The translations under genes and the position numbers were made by a program. Of a DNA stretch of 15,162 nucleotides, positions 7,951 to 14,892 are shown one piece after another (position 1 is the stretch's first letter; each line of letters opens with the position of its first letter). Under the pieces are notes generated by a model, which did not search any database, was not told the origin of the DNA, and saw only the letters and a program-made list of their open reading frames with translations. Origin of the DNA: Alphaproteobacteria bacterium (GTDB lineage Bacteria > Pseudomonadota > Alphaproteobacteria > Micavibrionales > Micavibrionaceae); the NCBI GenBank assembly GCA_030432775.1, contig JAUILO010000051.1, forward strand, positions 1 to 15,162, read 5' to 3'.

Positions 7951-8814
7951 CTATAGCTGTTGTGGTTTAGCGTTTTGATATTGGGGGGATAGAATGAATT
8001 TCTGCCCCTCGATAAGCGCAAGTTCGCGCGCGTCTTTTTCTTTGGTGAGTTTCAATATATCAAATATGCTTGCGCATGTTTTTTCAAGTGCCTGACCGGG
8101 ATGTGTTCCTTGTAATATGTGTCCGGTAAAGACGGCGGCTGTCAAATCTCCTGCGCCGTTGGGCGGTGTTTCAAATTCGATTTTCGGTGTAGTCACAACC
8201 CATTGGTGCCCGCCTTTTTGTGAAACGAGCATCTGAATGTGGCCTGTGGGCGTTTCTTTGGTCTCCAAAGATGTCAGAAGGATAATCTCTGGTCCTTTAT
8301 CATGAATATTCTGACAGGCTTGTATAATGTCTCGCGTGCCATTCAACTCTATATTGGTTAGAGCGGCAAGCTCGAACTGGTTCGGTGTAACGATACGTGC
8401 CGATTCCAAAGCTTTGTTTTTGAAGAAAGGCGGGATGTTTTTATTTACGAAAAAGCCGCGGCCTGTATCGCCCATGACAGGGTCGCAGCAATAGATAAGA
8501 TTTTCATTTATCTTTTTGATTTTACTGACATATTTTAAAATGGTTTCTCCGAGTTCGGCATCTCCCAGGTAGCCTGATAATACGCCATCGATCTGCGATA
8601 GAAGCCCTTGTTTTTCAATGTGTTGTAATAGCTCTTCAATGTGGGATCTGGAGAAAATCTCCCCTGCCCACTGCCCGTATCCGGTGTGGTTTGAAAATTG
8701 AACTGTGTTAATCGCTATGACATCATAGCCCATGAGTTGCAACGGAAACACAGCGGCTTTATTGCCGACATAGCCGTAAGCAACATGCGACTGGATGGAT
8801 AATATCTTCTTCAT
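7951..8814 (-). CDS. pdxY: Pyridoxal kinase PdxY (pyridoxamine/pyridoxal kinase family)
   Basis: Phosphorylates pyridoxal (and possibly pyridoxine or pyridoxamine) to the 5'-phosphate in vitamin B6 salvage; a cytoplasmic ribokinase-fold enzyme. The 287-residue protein starts with the family signature ILSIQSHVAYGYVGNKAA (4-21), followed by NTVQFSNHTGYG (36-47), DPVMGD (111-116) and TPNQFELA (143-150). The anion-hole and catalytic-base motif GAGD is at 220-223 with Asp223. Similarity is to the PdxY/PdxK type rather than to ThiD or PfkB sugar kinases; the choice of PdxY over PdxK is by overall resemblance. The ATG at 8814 lacks a visible Shine-Dalgarno. It follows the TerB-like gene by 69 bp with no obvious promoter between, so the two are probably co-transcribed. 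Confidence 0.93.
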   Translation of the reverse strand: MKKILSIQSHVAYGYVGNKAAVFPLQLMGYDVIAINTVQFSNHTGYGQWAGEIFSRSHIEELLQHIEKQGLLSQIDGVLSGYLGDAELGETILKYVSKIKKINENLIYCCDPVMGDTGRGFFVNKNIPPFFKNKALESARIVTPNQFELAALTNIELNGTRDIIQACQNIHDKGPEIILLTSLETKETPTGHIQMLVSQKGGHQWVVTTPKIEFETPPNGAGDLTAAVFTGHILQGTHPGQALEKTCASIFDILKLTKEKDARELALIEGQKFILSPQYQNAKPQQL

Positions 8815-8883
8815 TTTTGTGTTATGCGCGCTGTAATGTCCGGGAAGTCTGTTTGTGTCTGTGTTTTGAGTTCCTGTTTGTCA

Positions 8884-9387
8884 TTATGAATCCAAAAGGT
8901 CAATGCCGACCGCGAGTAATGCCTCGTCCAAAAGCTGGAACCACGAAATGATGTGTTTGTCCCGTGTCGGACGGTTTTCCTGCACTTTGATACTGTGAAG
9001 CAGGGTGTCTTCGTAAGCGATCTTCTTGGCTTCTGCGCGGATGTTATCCATATCCAGTCCGTCTGTGACGATCGTGTGGATTTTATCAAACAGATCTTGC
9101 TCCGACGGTGAAAGATTACCGTCTTTAAATGCCATTAGGCGCGCAAAGTAAAGAATTTGCCCGCGATATGTCGGGTCGTTAATCTCGCGGATTAAATCAG
9201 CAACATCCTGTTTGTTGTATAAATCGTCATTCAGAGTTTGCTTTTGTTCCGGCGTGAGGTGTATGCGGTTCATAATGGCTGATATATACGCGATCTCGGC
9301 TTCTGTGACGACGCCGTCCGCATGGGCCATGGCAATAACACAGCGTAACATGTAAAACTTGCTGTGGCTTGTTGGTTGTTTGTCCAT
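8884..9387 (-). CDS. TerB-like acidic helical protein of unknown function
   Basis: A 167-residue protein without signal peptide or membrane segment. It resembles the TerB / TerB-like fold, named for tellurite-resistance operons but widespread outside them, often as a metal-binding or membrane-stress accessory domain; biochemical role is unknown. The sequence carries the family's internal two-fold repeat: AHADGVVTEAEI (21-32) and AFKDGNLSPSEQDLF (86-100). In each, an Asp (24, 89) and a Glu (31, 96) are seven residues apart, as expected for the paired metal-site acids. The family call is by pattern only. The ATG at 9387 has GGAGA about seven bases upstream. No other ter gene is nearby, so tellurite resistance should not be inferred. 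It precedes pdxY on the same strand and is divergent from the sdh operon. Confidence 0.7.
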   Translation of the reverse strand: MDKQPTSHSKFYMLRCVIAMAHADGVVTEAEIAYISAIMNRIHLTPEQKQTLNDDLYNKQDVADLIREINDPTYRGQILYFARLMAFKDGNLSPSEQDLFDKIHTIVTDGLDMDNIRAEAKKIAYEDTLLHSIKVQENRPTRDKHIISWFQLLDEALLAVGIDLLDS

Positions 9388-9435
9388 AATTTATCTCCGC
9401 ATGTGTTGATTTTGTAATCTGGTGAGGATATGGGT

Positions 9436-9471
9436 ACTCTCAAGAGTGTTATATCACTGATCACTATATCA
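9436..9471. repeat. Short inverted and direct repeats in the terB-like/sdhC divergent region
   Basis: ACTCT-CA-AGAGT (9436-9447) is a perfect small inverted repeat. Just after it TATATCA occurs twice (9450-9456 and 9465-9471), 15 bp apart, around the palindrome TGATCA (9458-9463). The whole block lies 49-84 bp upstream of the TerB-like ATG, where a regulator of that gene could bind. It might also affect the sdh promoter about 100 bp away. No known operator consensus is recognised here. Confidence 0.35.
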
Positions 9472-9560
9472 GGTGTTCGGTAAACGTAAAATTAAAATAG
9501 AGTATTTGATTTTCGTCAATGATGTGACGGTGCTGACTGTATAAAAATGTAAATTAGCCG

Positions 9561-9589
9561 TTTTCATTGCAGATCGAGTAGCCTATGAT
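9561..9589 (+). promoter_or_regulatory. Candidate sigma70-type promoter for sdhCDAB
   Basis: TTTTCA (9561-9566) and TATGAT (9584-9589) are separated by 17 bp; the -10 box matches consensus at five of six positions, the -35 at four. Transcription would start near 9596, giving a leader of about 43 nt before sdhC. It is the best pair I see in the 251-bp gap between the TerB-like gene and sdhC; the rest of that gap is AT-rich and has no gene I can support. Confidence 0.4.
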
Positions 9590-9638
9590 GTGATTGATTT
9601 TTTGAATAGAACTTTTGAAAGAGAATTAAGGTAGTTTT

Positions 9639-10037
9639 ATGTCTGAGCAATCTAATAAAGTTGAGCGCCCTTTATCGCCTCATTTACAGGTTTACCGTCC
9701 GCAGATGACAAGTGTGATGTCGATTCTTCATCGTGCGACAGGTTATGCGCTTTCTATCGGGACGATAATGGTTGTCTGGCTGTTGATCGCAGCGGCTAGT
9801 GGCCCTGAAGCTTACGCTGTGTTTGCGAAATTTGCCGGAAGCAATATCGGTCTGTTTTTGTTGCTTGGCTGGACTGTGGCGCTGTTTTATCACATGTGTA
9901 ACGGTATACGTCACTTCTTTTGGGATATGGGGTATTTGTTTGAGTTGAAAAAAGCTTTTCGCGCAGGTTACGTTGTGCTGGCCATGACTGTGATTCTGAC
10001 GGTATGGGTTTGGTATTGCGCATGTCCTTGGTCATAG
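9639..10037 (+). CDS. sdhC: Succinate dehydrogenase cytochrome b556 subunit
   Basis: Larger membrane anchor of complex II; it holds the heme b and part of the ubiquinone site in the inner membrane. The 132 residues show the family N-terminus RPLSPHLQVYRP (10-21), three hydrophobic segments (about 34-54, 66-88, 105-126) and the quinone-site motif SILHR with Ser28 and Arg32. The signature HMCNGIRHFFWD (85-96) contains His85, which aligns with heme ligand His84 of E. coli SdhC. The N-terminal SPHLQVYRP form is the one shared by alphaproteobacteria and mitochondria. AAGG eight bases before the ATG serves as ribosome binding site. First gene of the sdhCDAB operon; sdhD starts 36 bp after its stop. 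Confidence 0.96.
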   Translation: MSEQSNKVERPLSPHLQVYRPQMTSVMSILHRATGYALSIGTIMVVWLLIAAASGPEAYAVFAKFAGSNIGLFLLLGWTVALFYHMCNGIRHFFWDMGYLFELKKAFRAGYVVLAMTVILTVWVWYCACPWS

Positions 10038-10073
10038 GCAGGACGGATTAGAGATAAAGAAGGTAAGATTGAT

Positions 10074-10478
10074 ATGAAATTAAAATGGAAAGATAGCCGC
10101 TTTGACTCGCAGCTAGGACGCGCCAAAGGTTTGGGGGCGACAGGACATGGTGTTGATCACTGGATTCATCAGCGCATTACAGCTGTAGCAAATTTACCGT
10201 TGATGATATGGCTTGTATGGTCTGTTGTTCATCACGTTGCGGGCGCGAGTTACGAAGAGTTTGTGGCATGGCAGGCACAGCCCTTGAACGCAATTTTGAT
10301 GATTTTATCGGTGGTATCCGTGTTTTATCATGCCGCACTAGGTACGCAGGTTATCGCCGAAGATTACATCCATAATGAAGGTTTGAAATTTTTCAAACTG
10401 ATCGGAATTAAATTGTTTTTCTCTGCAACAGCCATTGCATGTGTGTTTTCAATCTTGAAAATTTCTTTTGTGGGCTAA
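10074..10478 (+). CDS. sdhD: Succinate dehydrogenase hydrophobic membrane anchor subunit
   Basis: Second membrane anchor of complex II, partner of SdhC in binding heme b and ubiquinone. The 134-residue protein has three hydrophobic segments (about 36-56, 70-91, 106-130). The conserved block HAALGTQVIAEDYIH (86-100) supplies His86 as the probable second heme ligand and Tyr98, which aligns with quinone-site Tyr83 of E. coli SdhD. The N-terminal LGRAKGLGATGHGVDHW (14-30) is typical of alphaproteobacterial SdhD. GAAGG lies about nine to ten bases before the ATG. The stop is 31 bp upstream of the sdhA start. Confidence 0.95.
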   Translation: MKLKWKDSRFDSQLGRAKGLGATGHGVDHWIHQRITAVANLPLMIWLVWSVVHHVAGASYEEFVAWQAQPLNAILMILSVVSVFYHAALGTQVIAEDYIHNEGLKFFKLIGIKLFFSATAIACVFSILKISFVG

Positions 10479-10509
10479 TTTAAAATATAAAACGAAAAAG
10501 AAGAATATT

Positions 10510-12300
10510 ATGACTGGAAGTTACGAGATTATTGATCATGAATTTGATGTAGTGGTTGTTGGTGGAGGCGGCGCAGGTTTGCGCGCAGGTCTTGGTTGTG
10601 CGGAAAAAGGGCTGAAGACAGCGATTATTTCCAAAGTATTTCCGACGCGCTCGCACACTGTGGCGGCGCAGGGCGGTATTTCTGCAGCTCTGGGGAATAT
10701 GGGCGAAGATGACTGGCGCTTTCATATGTATGACACGATCAAGGGCTCTGATTGGCTGGGTGATCAGGACGCGATCGAATATATGTGCCGCGAAGCTATT
10801 CCGGCGATTATCGAACTTGAACATTACGGCGTGCCATTTTCACGTACCGCCGCAGGTAAAATTTACCAGCGCGCATTTGGCGGCATGACAACCCATTACG
10901 GTAAAGGCACAGCGCAGCGTACATGTGCGGCGGCTGACCGTACCGGACACGCAATTTTGCACACATTATATACGCAGGCCGTAAAACATAAGGCCGAGTT
11001 CTTTATCGAATATTTCGTGCTTGATCTTATCATGAATGATGATGGCGAATGTGTCGGGGTGACTGCATGGAATCTTGATGATGGAACGCTTCACCGTTTT
11101 CGCGGTCACCAGACCATTCTGGCGACAGGCGGTTATGGGCGCGCGTTTTTCTCTTGTACATCAGCCCATACCTGTACTGGTGATGGTAATGCCATGGTGC
11201 TTCGTGCGGGCTTGCCATTGCAGGATATGGAGTTTGTTCAGTTCCATCCAACTGGCGTTTATGGCGCAGGTTGTTTGATTACCGAAGGTGTGCGTGGTGA
11301 GGGTGGTTATTTGACCAATAGCGAGGGTGAGCGTTTTATGGAGCGATATGCGCCATCAGCCAAAGATCTGGCCTCGCGCGATGTTGTGTCACGTTCTATG
11401 ACGATTGAAATACGTGAAGGCCGCGGTGTCGGTGCGGAGAGTGATCATATTCACTTGCATTTGGAACATCTGGATCCTGATATTATTCATTCGCGTCTTC
11501 CGGGTATTGCGGAAACCGCGCGTGTATTCTCTGGTGTTGATGTAACGAAAGAGCCAATCCCTGTATTGCCAACAGTGCATTACAATATGGGCGGTATCCC
11601 AACCAATTTCAAAACCGAGGTGCTAAGTCCGACCAAAAAAGACCCGAACGCCGTTGTGCCGGGCTTGATGGCTATTGGTGAGGCTGCGTGTGTGTCTGTG
11701 CATGGTGCAAACCGTCTGGGCTCTAACTCGTTGCTTGATCTTGTGGTGTTCGGGCGTGCGGCTGCTATTCGCTGTACAGAACTTGTAAAACCCGGTTCTT
11801 CGCATAAAGCGCTTAAGGGTGGTGATGATCAGCGTGGTATTGATCGTCTTGATCATTTCCGTCACGCTGATGGCTCAACACGCACAGCTGATCTGCGTTT
11901 ACAGATGCAAAAGAACATGCAAAACCACGCAGCGGTCTTTAGAACGGATGAGGTTCTAAAAGAAGGCTGTGAAAATATGGATAAGATATATGCAGGTAAA
12001 GAAGACCTTGGCGTGAGTGATCGTACAATGGTCTTTAACACGGATCTTGTTGAAACGCTTGAGCTTGATAATTTGCTGTATCAGGCAGTGGCGACAATTA
12101 ATTCGGCATATAGCCGTAAGGAATCGCGCGGGGCGCATGCGCATGAGGATTATCCTAACCGTGATGATGAAAACTGGATGAAGCACTCTGTGGTCTGGGT
12201 TGATGCGAAGGGTAAACATAAGCTTGACGGCCGTCCGGTTGTTATGACGACGCTAACGGACGAGGTCGAGCCTATTCCGCCAAAAGAGCGTGTATATTAA
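10510..12300 (+). CDS. sdhA: Succinate dehydrogenase flavoprotein subunit
   Basis: Catalytic subunit of complex II: oxidises succinate to fumarate and passes electrons through covalently bound FAD to SdhB. The dinucleotide-binding GGGGAGL motif is at 18-24. FAD-linking His49 lies in RSHTVAAQGGI. Active-site His246 (FHPTGVYGAG) and Arg290 (LASRDVVSRS) correspond to E. coli His242 and Arg286, and NRLGSNSLLDLVVFGRA is intact further on. The 596-residue length is normal. I start at the ATG at 10510: it gives the family N-terminus and has AAGAAGA just upstream. An in-frame ATG at 10468 would add 14 lysine-rich residues and overlap the end of sdhD; it has no family support. The protein sits on the cytoplasmic face of the inner membrane. 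sdhB follows after 54 bp. Confidence 0.98.
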   Translation: MTGSYEIIDHEFDVVVVGGGGAGLRAGLGCAEKGLKTAIISKVFPTRSHTVAAQGGISAALGNMGEDDWRFHMYDTIKGSDWLGDQDAIEYMCREAIPAIIELEHYGVPFSRTAAGKIYQRAFGGMTTHYGKGTAQRTCAAADRTGHAILHTLYTQAVKHKAEFFIEYFVLDLIMNDDGECVGVTAWNLDDGTLHRFRGHQTILATGGYGRAFFSCTSAHTCTGDGNAMVLRAGLPLQDMEFVQFHPTGVYGAGCLITEGVRGEGGYLTNSEGERFMERYAPSAKDLASRDVVSRSMTIEIREGRGVGAESDHIHLHLEHLDPDIIHSRLPGIAETARVFSGVDVTKEPIPVLPTVHYNMGGIPTNFKTEVLSPTKKDPNAVVPGLMAIGEAACVSVHGANRLGSNSLLDLVVFGRAAAIRCTELVKPGSSHKALKGGDDQRGIDRLDHFRHADGSTRTADLRLQMQKNMQNHAAVFRTDEVLKEGCENMDKIYAGKEDLGVSDRTMVFNTDLVETLELDNLLYQAVATINSAYSRKESRGAHAHEDYPNRDDENWMKHSVVWVDAKGKHKLDGRPVVMTTLTDEVEPIPPKERVY

Positions 12301-12354
12301 TTGATCGGTAGAAATGATATATTGGTGTAACCAGCAAGAAGAGAAGTATTAGTT

Positions 12355-13167
12355 ATGGCACAATTTGCACTTCCAAATAATTCCAAGATTAAAAAAGGCG
12401 ATAGTTATAATGTTGCCAAAGGTGATGCGAAGAACAAAAAGATGTTCAAAGTGTATCGCTGGAATCCGGAAAAAAAGGATGAAGACGGTAAGGTTAAAAA
12501 TCCATCAATTGATGAGTATACAATTGATCTGGATTCTTGTGGCCCTATGGTTCTGGATGCGTTGATCCACATTAAGAACGATGTGGATAGCACGCTGACA
12601 TTCCGCCGTTCATGCCGTGAGGGCATTTGTGGCTCTTGTGCGATGAATATTGATGGCACAAACACTCTGGCTTGTCTGAAGCCGATTGATGAGGTGAAGG
12701 GTGATGTGAAGATCACACCCTTGCCGCATATGCCTGTTGTCAAAGATCTTGTGCCTGATCAAAACCATGCGATTGCGCAATATAACTCGATTGAGCCATG
12801 GATGAAGACAGATTCTCCTGCCCCGGCGCGTGAGCGTTTACAAAGTGCAGAAGATGCAGATCAGCTTAATGGTCATGATGGGCATGGTCCTGCTGCGTGT
12901 ATTTTGTGTTTTTGTTGTTCAACATCATGTCCGAGTTACTGGTGGAATGGCGATCGTTTCTTGGGGCCGGCAACATTGATGCAGGCTTATCGCTGGATTT
13001 CCGATACACGTGACGAGGCGACGGGGGAGCGTCTGGATCAGGTTGAAGACGGCTTTAAGCTATATCGCTGTCACACAATTATGAACTGTACGAATACATG
13101 TCCAAAAGGCTTGAACCCGGCAAAATCAATTGCCGAGATCAAAAAGCTTCTTGCTGTGCGTAAGTAA
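12355..13167 (+). CDS. sdhB: Succinate dehydrogenase iron-sulfur subunit
   Basis: Carries electrons from the SdhA flavin to ubiquinone through three clusters. All ligands are visible: 2Fe-2S by Cys87, Cys92, Cys95 and Cys107; 4Fe-4S by Cys182, Cys185, Cys188 and Cys249; 3Fe-4S by Cys192, Cys239 and Cys245. The first ferredoxin motif reads SCREGICGSCAMNIDG (86-101), the second CILCFCCSTSCPSYWW (182-197). The 270-residue length is slightly above E. coli SdhB (238) because of an N-terminal stretch rich in lysine and aspartate (about 11-50), as in alphaproteobacterial and mitochondrial forms. AAGAAGAGAAG before the ATG is the likely ribosome binding region. It is the last gene of the operon: a strong terminator hairpin begins 52 bp after its stop. 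Confidence 0.98.
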   Translation: MAQFALPNNSKIKKGDSYNVAKGDAKNKKMFKVYRWNPEKKDEDGKVKNPSIDEYTIDLDSCGPMVLDALIHIKNDVDSTLTFRRSCREGICGSCAMNIDGTNTLACLKPIDEVKGDVKITPLPHMPVVKDLVPDQNHAIAQYNSIEPWMKTDSPAPARERLQSAEDADQLNGHDGHGPAACILCFCCSTSCPSYWWNGDRFLGPATLMQAYRWISDTRDEATGERLDQVEDGFKLYRCHTIMNCTNTCPKGLNPAKSIAEIKKLLAVRK

Positions 13168-13219
13168 TTTATGCAAGGGGGCGATGTGCCTTGCGCTGTA
13201 ACTCAATATACGGAATATC

Positions 13220-13248
13220 AAAAGCTGCCTTTAAAATGGCAGCTTTTT
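13220..13248. terminator. Bidirectional rho-independent terminator between sdhB and msrA
   Basis: AAAAGCTGCC (13220-13229) and GGCAGCTTTT (13238-13247) form a perfect 10-bp stem around an 8-base loop. On the plus strand a T-run follows (13244-13248, then C and four more T). On the minus strand the mirrored A/T flank gives TTTT. It ends the sdh operon and can also end msrA transcripts. One arm encodes the last msrA residues (Lys-Leu-Pro) and the msrA TAA (13233-13231) lies in the loop. Confidence 0.93.
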
Positions 13249-13890
13249 CTTTTGGGCTTTGATTTTCTTTTTTATGGTGACGCGGCGGTGTTCAAAGCCG
13301 TTTTGTTGTTCGTATTTCTCGTAGTAATTCTGGTGATATTCTTCGGCTTCCCAGAAGGTTACGGCTGGTGAAATTTCAGTCACAATCGGGTTTTTGAAGT
13401 GTTTTTCCGTCGTAAGCCGGGCGATAAGATCTTCGGCGATCTGTTTTTGTGTGTCGTCATGGTAATAGATTGCCGAGCGATATTGTGGGCCGACATCAAC
13501 CCATTGTTTGTTAAGTTGTGTTGGGTCGTGCGCTTTGGTTAGGAAATATGTTGCGAGTGTTTTGTAATCTGTGAGTGCTGGGTCGTAATAAATCTCGACA
13601 GCTTCTGCATGGCCTGATTTTGCGCTGCTGACCTGATTGTAACTGGGGTGTGGTGTGTGCCCGCCTGTATACCCGACGCGCGTTTTGATAACACCTTTTA
13701 AGTCTTTAAGTTCACTTTCAAGACACCAAAAACACCCGCCTGCAAATGTTGCTATTTCCTGTCCATCCGGCGCGGTGCTGGGTGTTTGCTCTGTCTGTAG
13801 CTGCTGCTCTGCGATTGATGGTAATGTGGTTGTAAGTGCAATGATCCCTATGCCGATCAATGTCAGGAATAATAACTTTATATGCTTCAT
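13231..13890 (-). CDS. msrA: Peptide methionine-(S)-S-oxide reductase MsrA, probably exported
   Basis: Reduces the S-epimer of methionine sulfoxide in oxidised proteins. The catalytic motif FAGGCFWCLE is intact, followed by KTRVGYTGG, SGHAEAVEIYYDP, HDPTQLNKQWVDVGPQYRS and AEEYHQNYYEK, covering the whole family core. From the ATG at 13890 the 219-residue protein begins with Met-Lys-His-Ile-Lys and a hydrophobic stretch (about 5-22), a likely Sec signal peptide; no lipobox cysteine is seen, so a periplasmic or membrane-tethered enzyme is inferred. GGAG seven bases upstream supports this start over an in-frame ATG at 13965. The only cysteines are the two in GCFWC, so there are no C-terminal resolving cysteines as in E. 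coli MsrA. The lysine-rich tail is encoded partly by the terminator shared with sdhB. Electrons may come from an unseen periplasmic thioredoxin-like donor. Confidence 0.94.
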   Translation of the reverse strand: MKHIKLLFLTLIGIGIIALTTTLPSIAEQQLQTEQTPSTAPDGQEIATFAGGCFWCLESELKDLKGVIKTRVGYTGGHTPHPSYNQVSSAKSGHAEAVEIYYDPALTDYKTLATYFLTKAHDPTQLNKQWVDVGPQYRSAIYYHDDTQKQIAEDLIARLTTEKHFKNPIVTEISPAVTFWEAEEYHQNYYEKYEQQNGFEHRRVTIKKKIKAQKKKLPF

Positions 13891-14127
13891 TTTCTGTCTC
13901 CGCCCGTGTTTTGTTTTTATCTGCTTTGTCCGGTTTCTTTTTGGTGTTGTGTGGCTGTGCAACATTTGTTGTTTCTATCTATATATTCGCTCTTTTATCA
14001 GCAAAGGTTACAGGCCATAGTAGTGAACATAAGGTTTGATTCCAAGATGCAATGATAGCGGTACGCGCAAGCTGTTTGTTTTCGTTTTTCTTGGTGTGAG
14101 TATAGCTGAGTAGGGGAGGGCAGTGCA
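13891..14127. other. Divergent msrA/amidase intergenic region
   Basis: The gap of 237 bp should hold promoters for both genes. TATATA at 13980-13985 could be a -10 box for msrA on the minus strand but has no good -35 partner. No tRNA, convincing small gene or repeat is seen. The strong GGGGAGGG at 14113-14120 belongs to the amidase ribosome binding site. Confidence 0.4.
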
Positions 14128-14862
14128 GTGGTAATAGAGTTTCGTATTAATGATCATTATGACAGGCGCGCAGACGATGTTGATCCCTCAATGATTATTT
14201 TGCATTATACGCAAACCAAAGATTTCCAGGCGTTAGATGATATATTTATGGGGCGCAATGTTGTGCCCGAGGTTGGCCGCGTCAGCGCGCATTACGTTGT
14301 TGATGTGAACGGGCATGTTGTTCAGTATGTTGAGGAAAAGCATCGGGCTTGGCATGCGGGGCGCTCATATTGGGGTGGCATGCGGGATATAAACTCTCAC
14401 TCATTCGGGGTTGAAATTGTTCACCCCGGTCATGACCATATCGAAGAAGGGTATCCGTTCGAGCAAATAGAGGGCGTGATCGAGGTGTGTCGTCATTTGG
14501 TATATGAGTATAACGTTAAGCCGTGGAATATTCTGGCGCATTCGGATGTTGCGCCAGATCGCAAAATTGACCCGGGTGAGTTTTTTCCTTGGCAGCGCGT
14601 AGCGGATCATGGGGTAGGGATTTGGCCGGATGAAGATAACGCTGATGCCGGTACAGCGGAGTTTTTATTGGGAAATCCGGACGGTCTGAAGTCTCATTTT
14701 GCATCATATGGTTATGATCCGGATTTACCGCTGGATGTGATTGTAATGGCGTTCCAACGGCATTTTGAGCCAACTGTGTTTTATGGTGATGGCAGTCCCG
14801 GTCGACCGACGGTTCGTACGGTAAAACGACTTCTTGCTTTGTCTGCTGTTAAAGGTCGTTGA
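14128..14862 (+). CDS. N-acetylmuramoyl-L-alanine amidase (Amidase_2, AmpD/AmiD type)
   Basis: Zinc enzyme that cuts the amide bond between N-acetylmuramic (or anhydro-muramic) acid and L-alanine in peptidoglycan or its turnover fragments. Zinc ligands are His26 (IILHYT), His138 (LAHSDVAPDRKIDPG) and Asp148; Glu96 in SFGVEIV and Lys146 fit the catalytic pair. The C-terminal part (about 190-240, FASYGYD...AFQRHFEP) resembles the small helical peptidoglycan-binding domain of AmiD. No signal peptide or lipobox is present, so a cytoplasmic recycling role like AmpD is favoured despite the AmiD-like length of 244 residues. The start is GTG at 14128, chosen because GGGGAGGG lies seven bases upstream. 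It diverges from msrA. rnpB begins about 30 bp after its stop, an order common in alphaproteobacteria. Confidence 0.92.
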   Translation: MVIEFRINDHYDRRADDVDPSMIILHYTQTKDFQALDDIFMGRNVVPEVGRVSAHYVVDVNGHVVQYVEEKHRAWHAGRSYWGGMRDINSHSFGVEIVHPGHDHIEEGYPFEQIEGVIEVCRHLVYEYNVKPWNILAHSDVAPDRKIDPGEFFPWQRVADHGVGIWPDEDNADAGTAEFLLGNPDGLKSHFASYGYDPDLPLDVIVMAFQRHFEPTVFYGDGSPGRPTVRTVKRLLALSAVKGR

Positions 14863-14885
14863 GTTTCCTGAAAAAATCCTGTAGA
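14859..14885 (+). promoter_or_regulatory. Weak candidate promoter for rnpB
   Basis: TTGAGT (14859-14864) overlaps the amidase stop codon and TGTAGA (14880-14885) follows after 15 bp, placing a start close to the predicted 5' end of the RNase P RNA. Spacing is short and the matches are modest. Read-through from the amidase with later processing is an equal possibility, as no terminator separates them. Confidence 0.25.
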
Positions 14886-14892
14886 AGTCATC

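Noticed and set aside
8811..9089. Minus-strand frame bridging the TerB-like gene and pdxY
   Set aside because: It mostly overlaps the TerB-like gene in another frame; arginine/serine-rich shadow composition, no family match.
8884..9387. Tellurite resistance locus
   Set aside because: Only a TerB-like domain is present; no terA, terC, terD or terZ neighbours.
10468..10509. Upstream in-frame start for sdhA
   Set aside because: Would overlap sdhD and add 14 lysine-rich residues with no counterpart in SdhA; ATG 10510 has a better ribosome site.
13171..13371. Small plus-strand frame right after sdhB
   Set aside because: It runs through the terminator hairpin and then antisense to msrA; the hydrophobic end is a reverse read of conserved MsrA codons.
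13891..13965. Upstream in-frame start for msrA
   Set aside because: Adds 25 basic residues ahead of a good signal peptide; the ATG at 13890 has GGAG at proper spacing.
13655..14020. Plus-strand open frame of 121 codons, cysteine- and phenylalanine-rich
   Set aside because: It is antisense to the conserved MsrA core and signal peptide; composition is that of a reverse-strand shadow and no ribosome binding site is visible.
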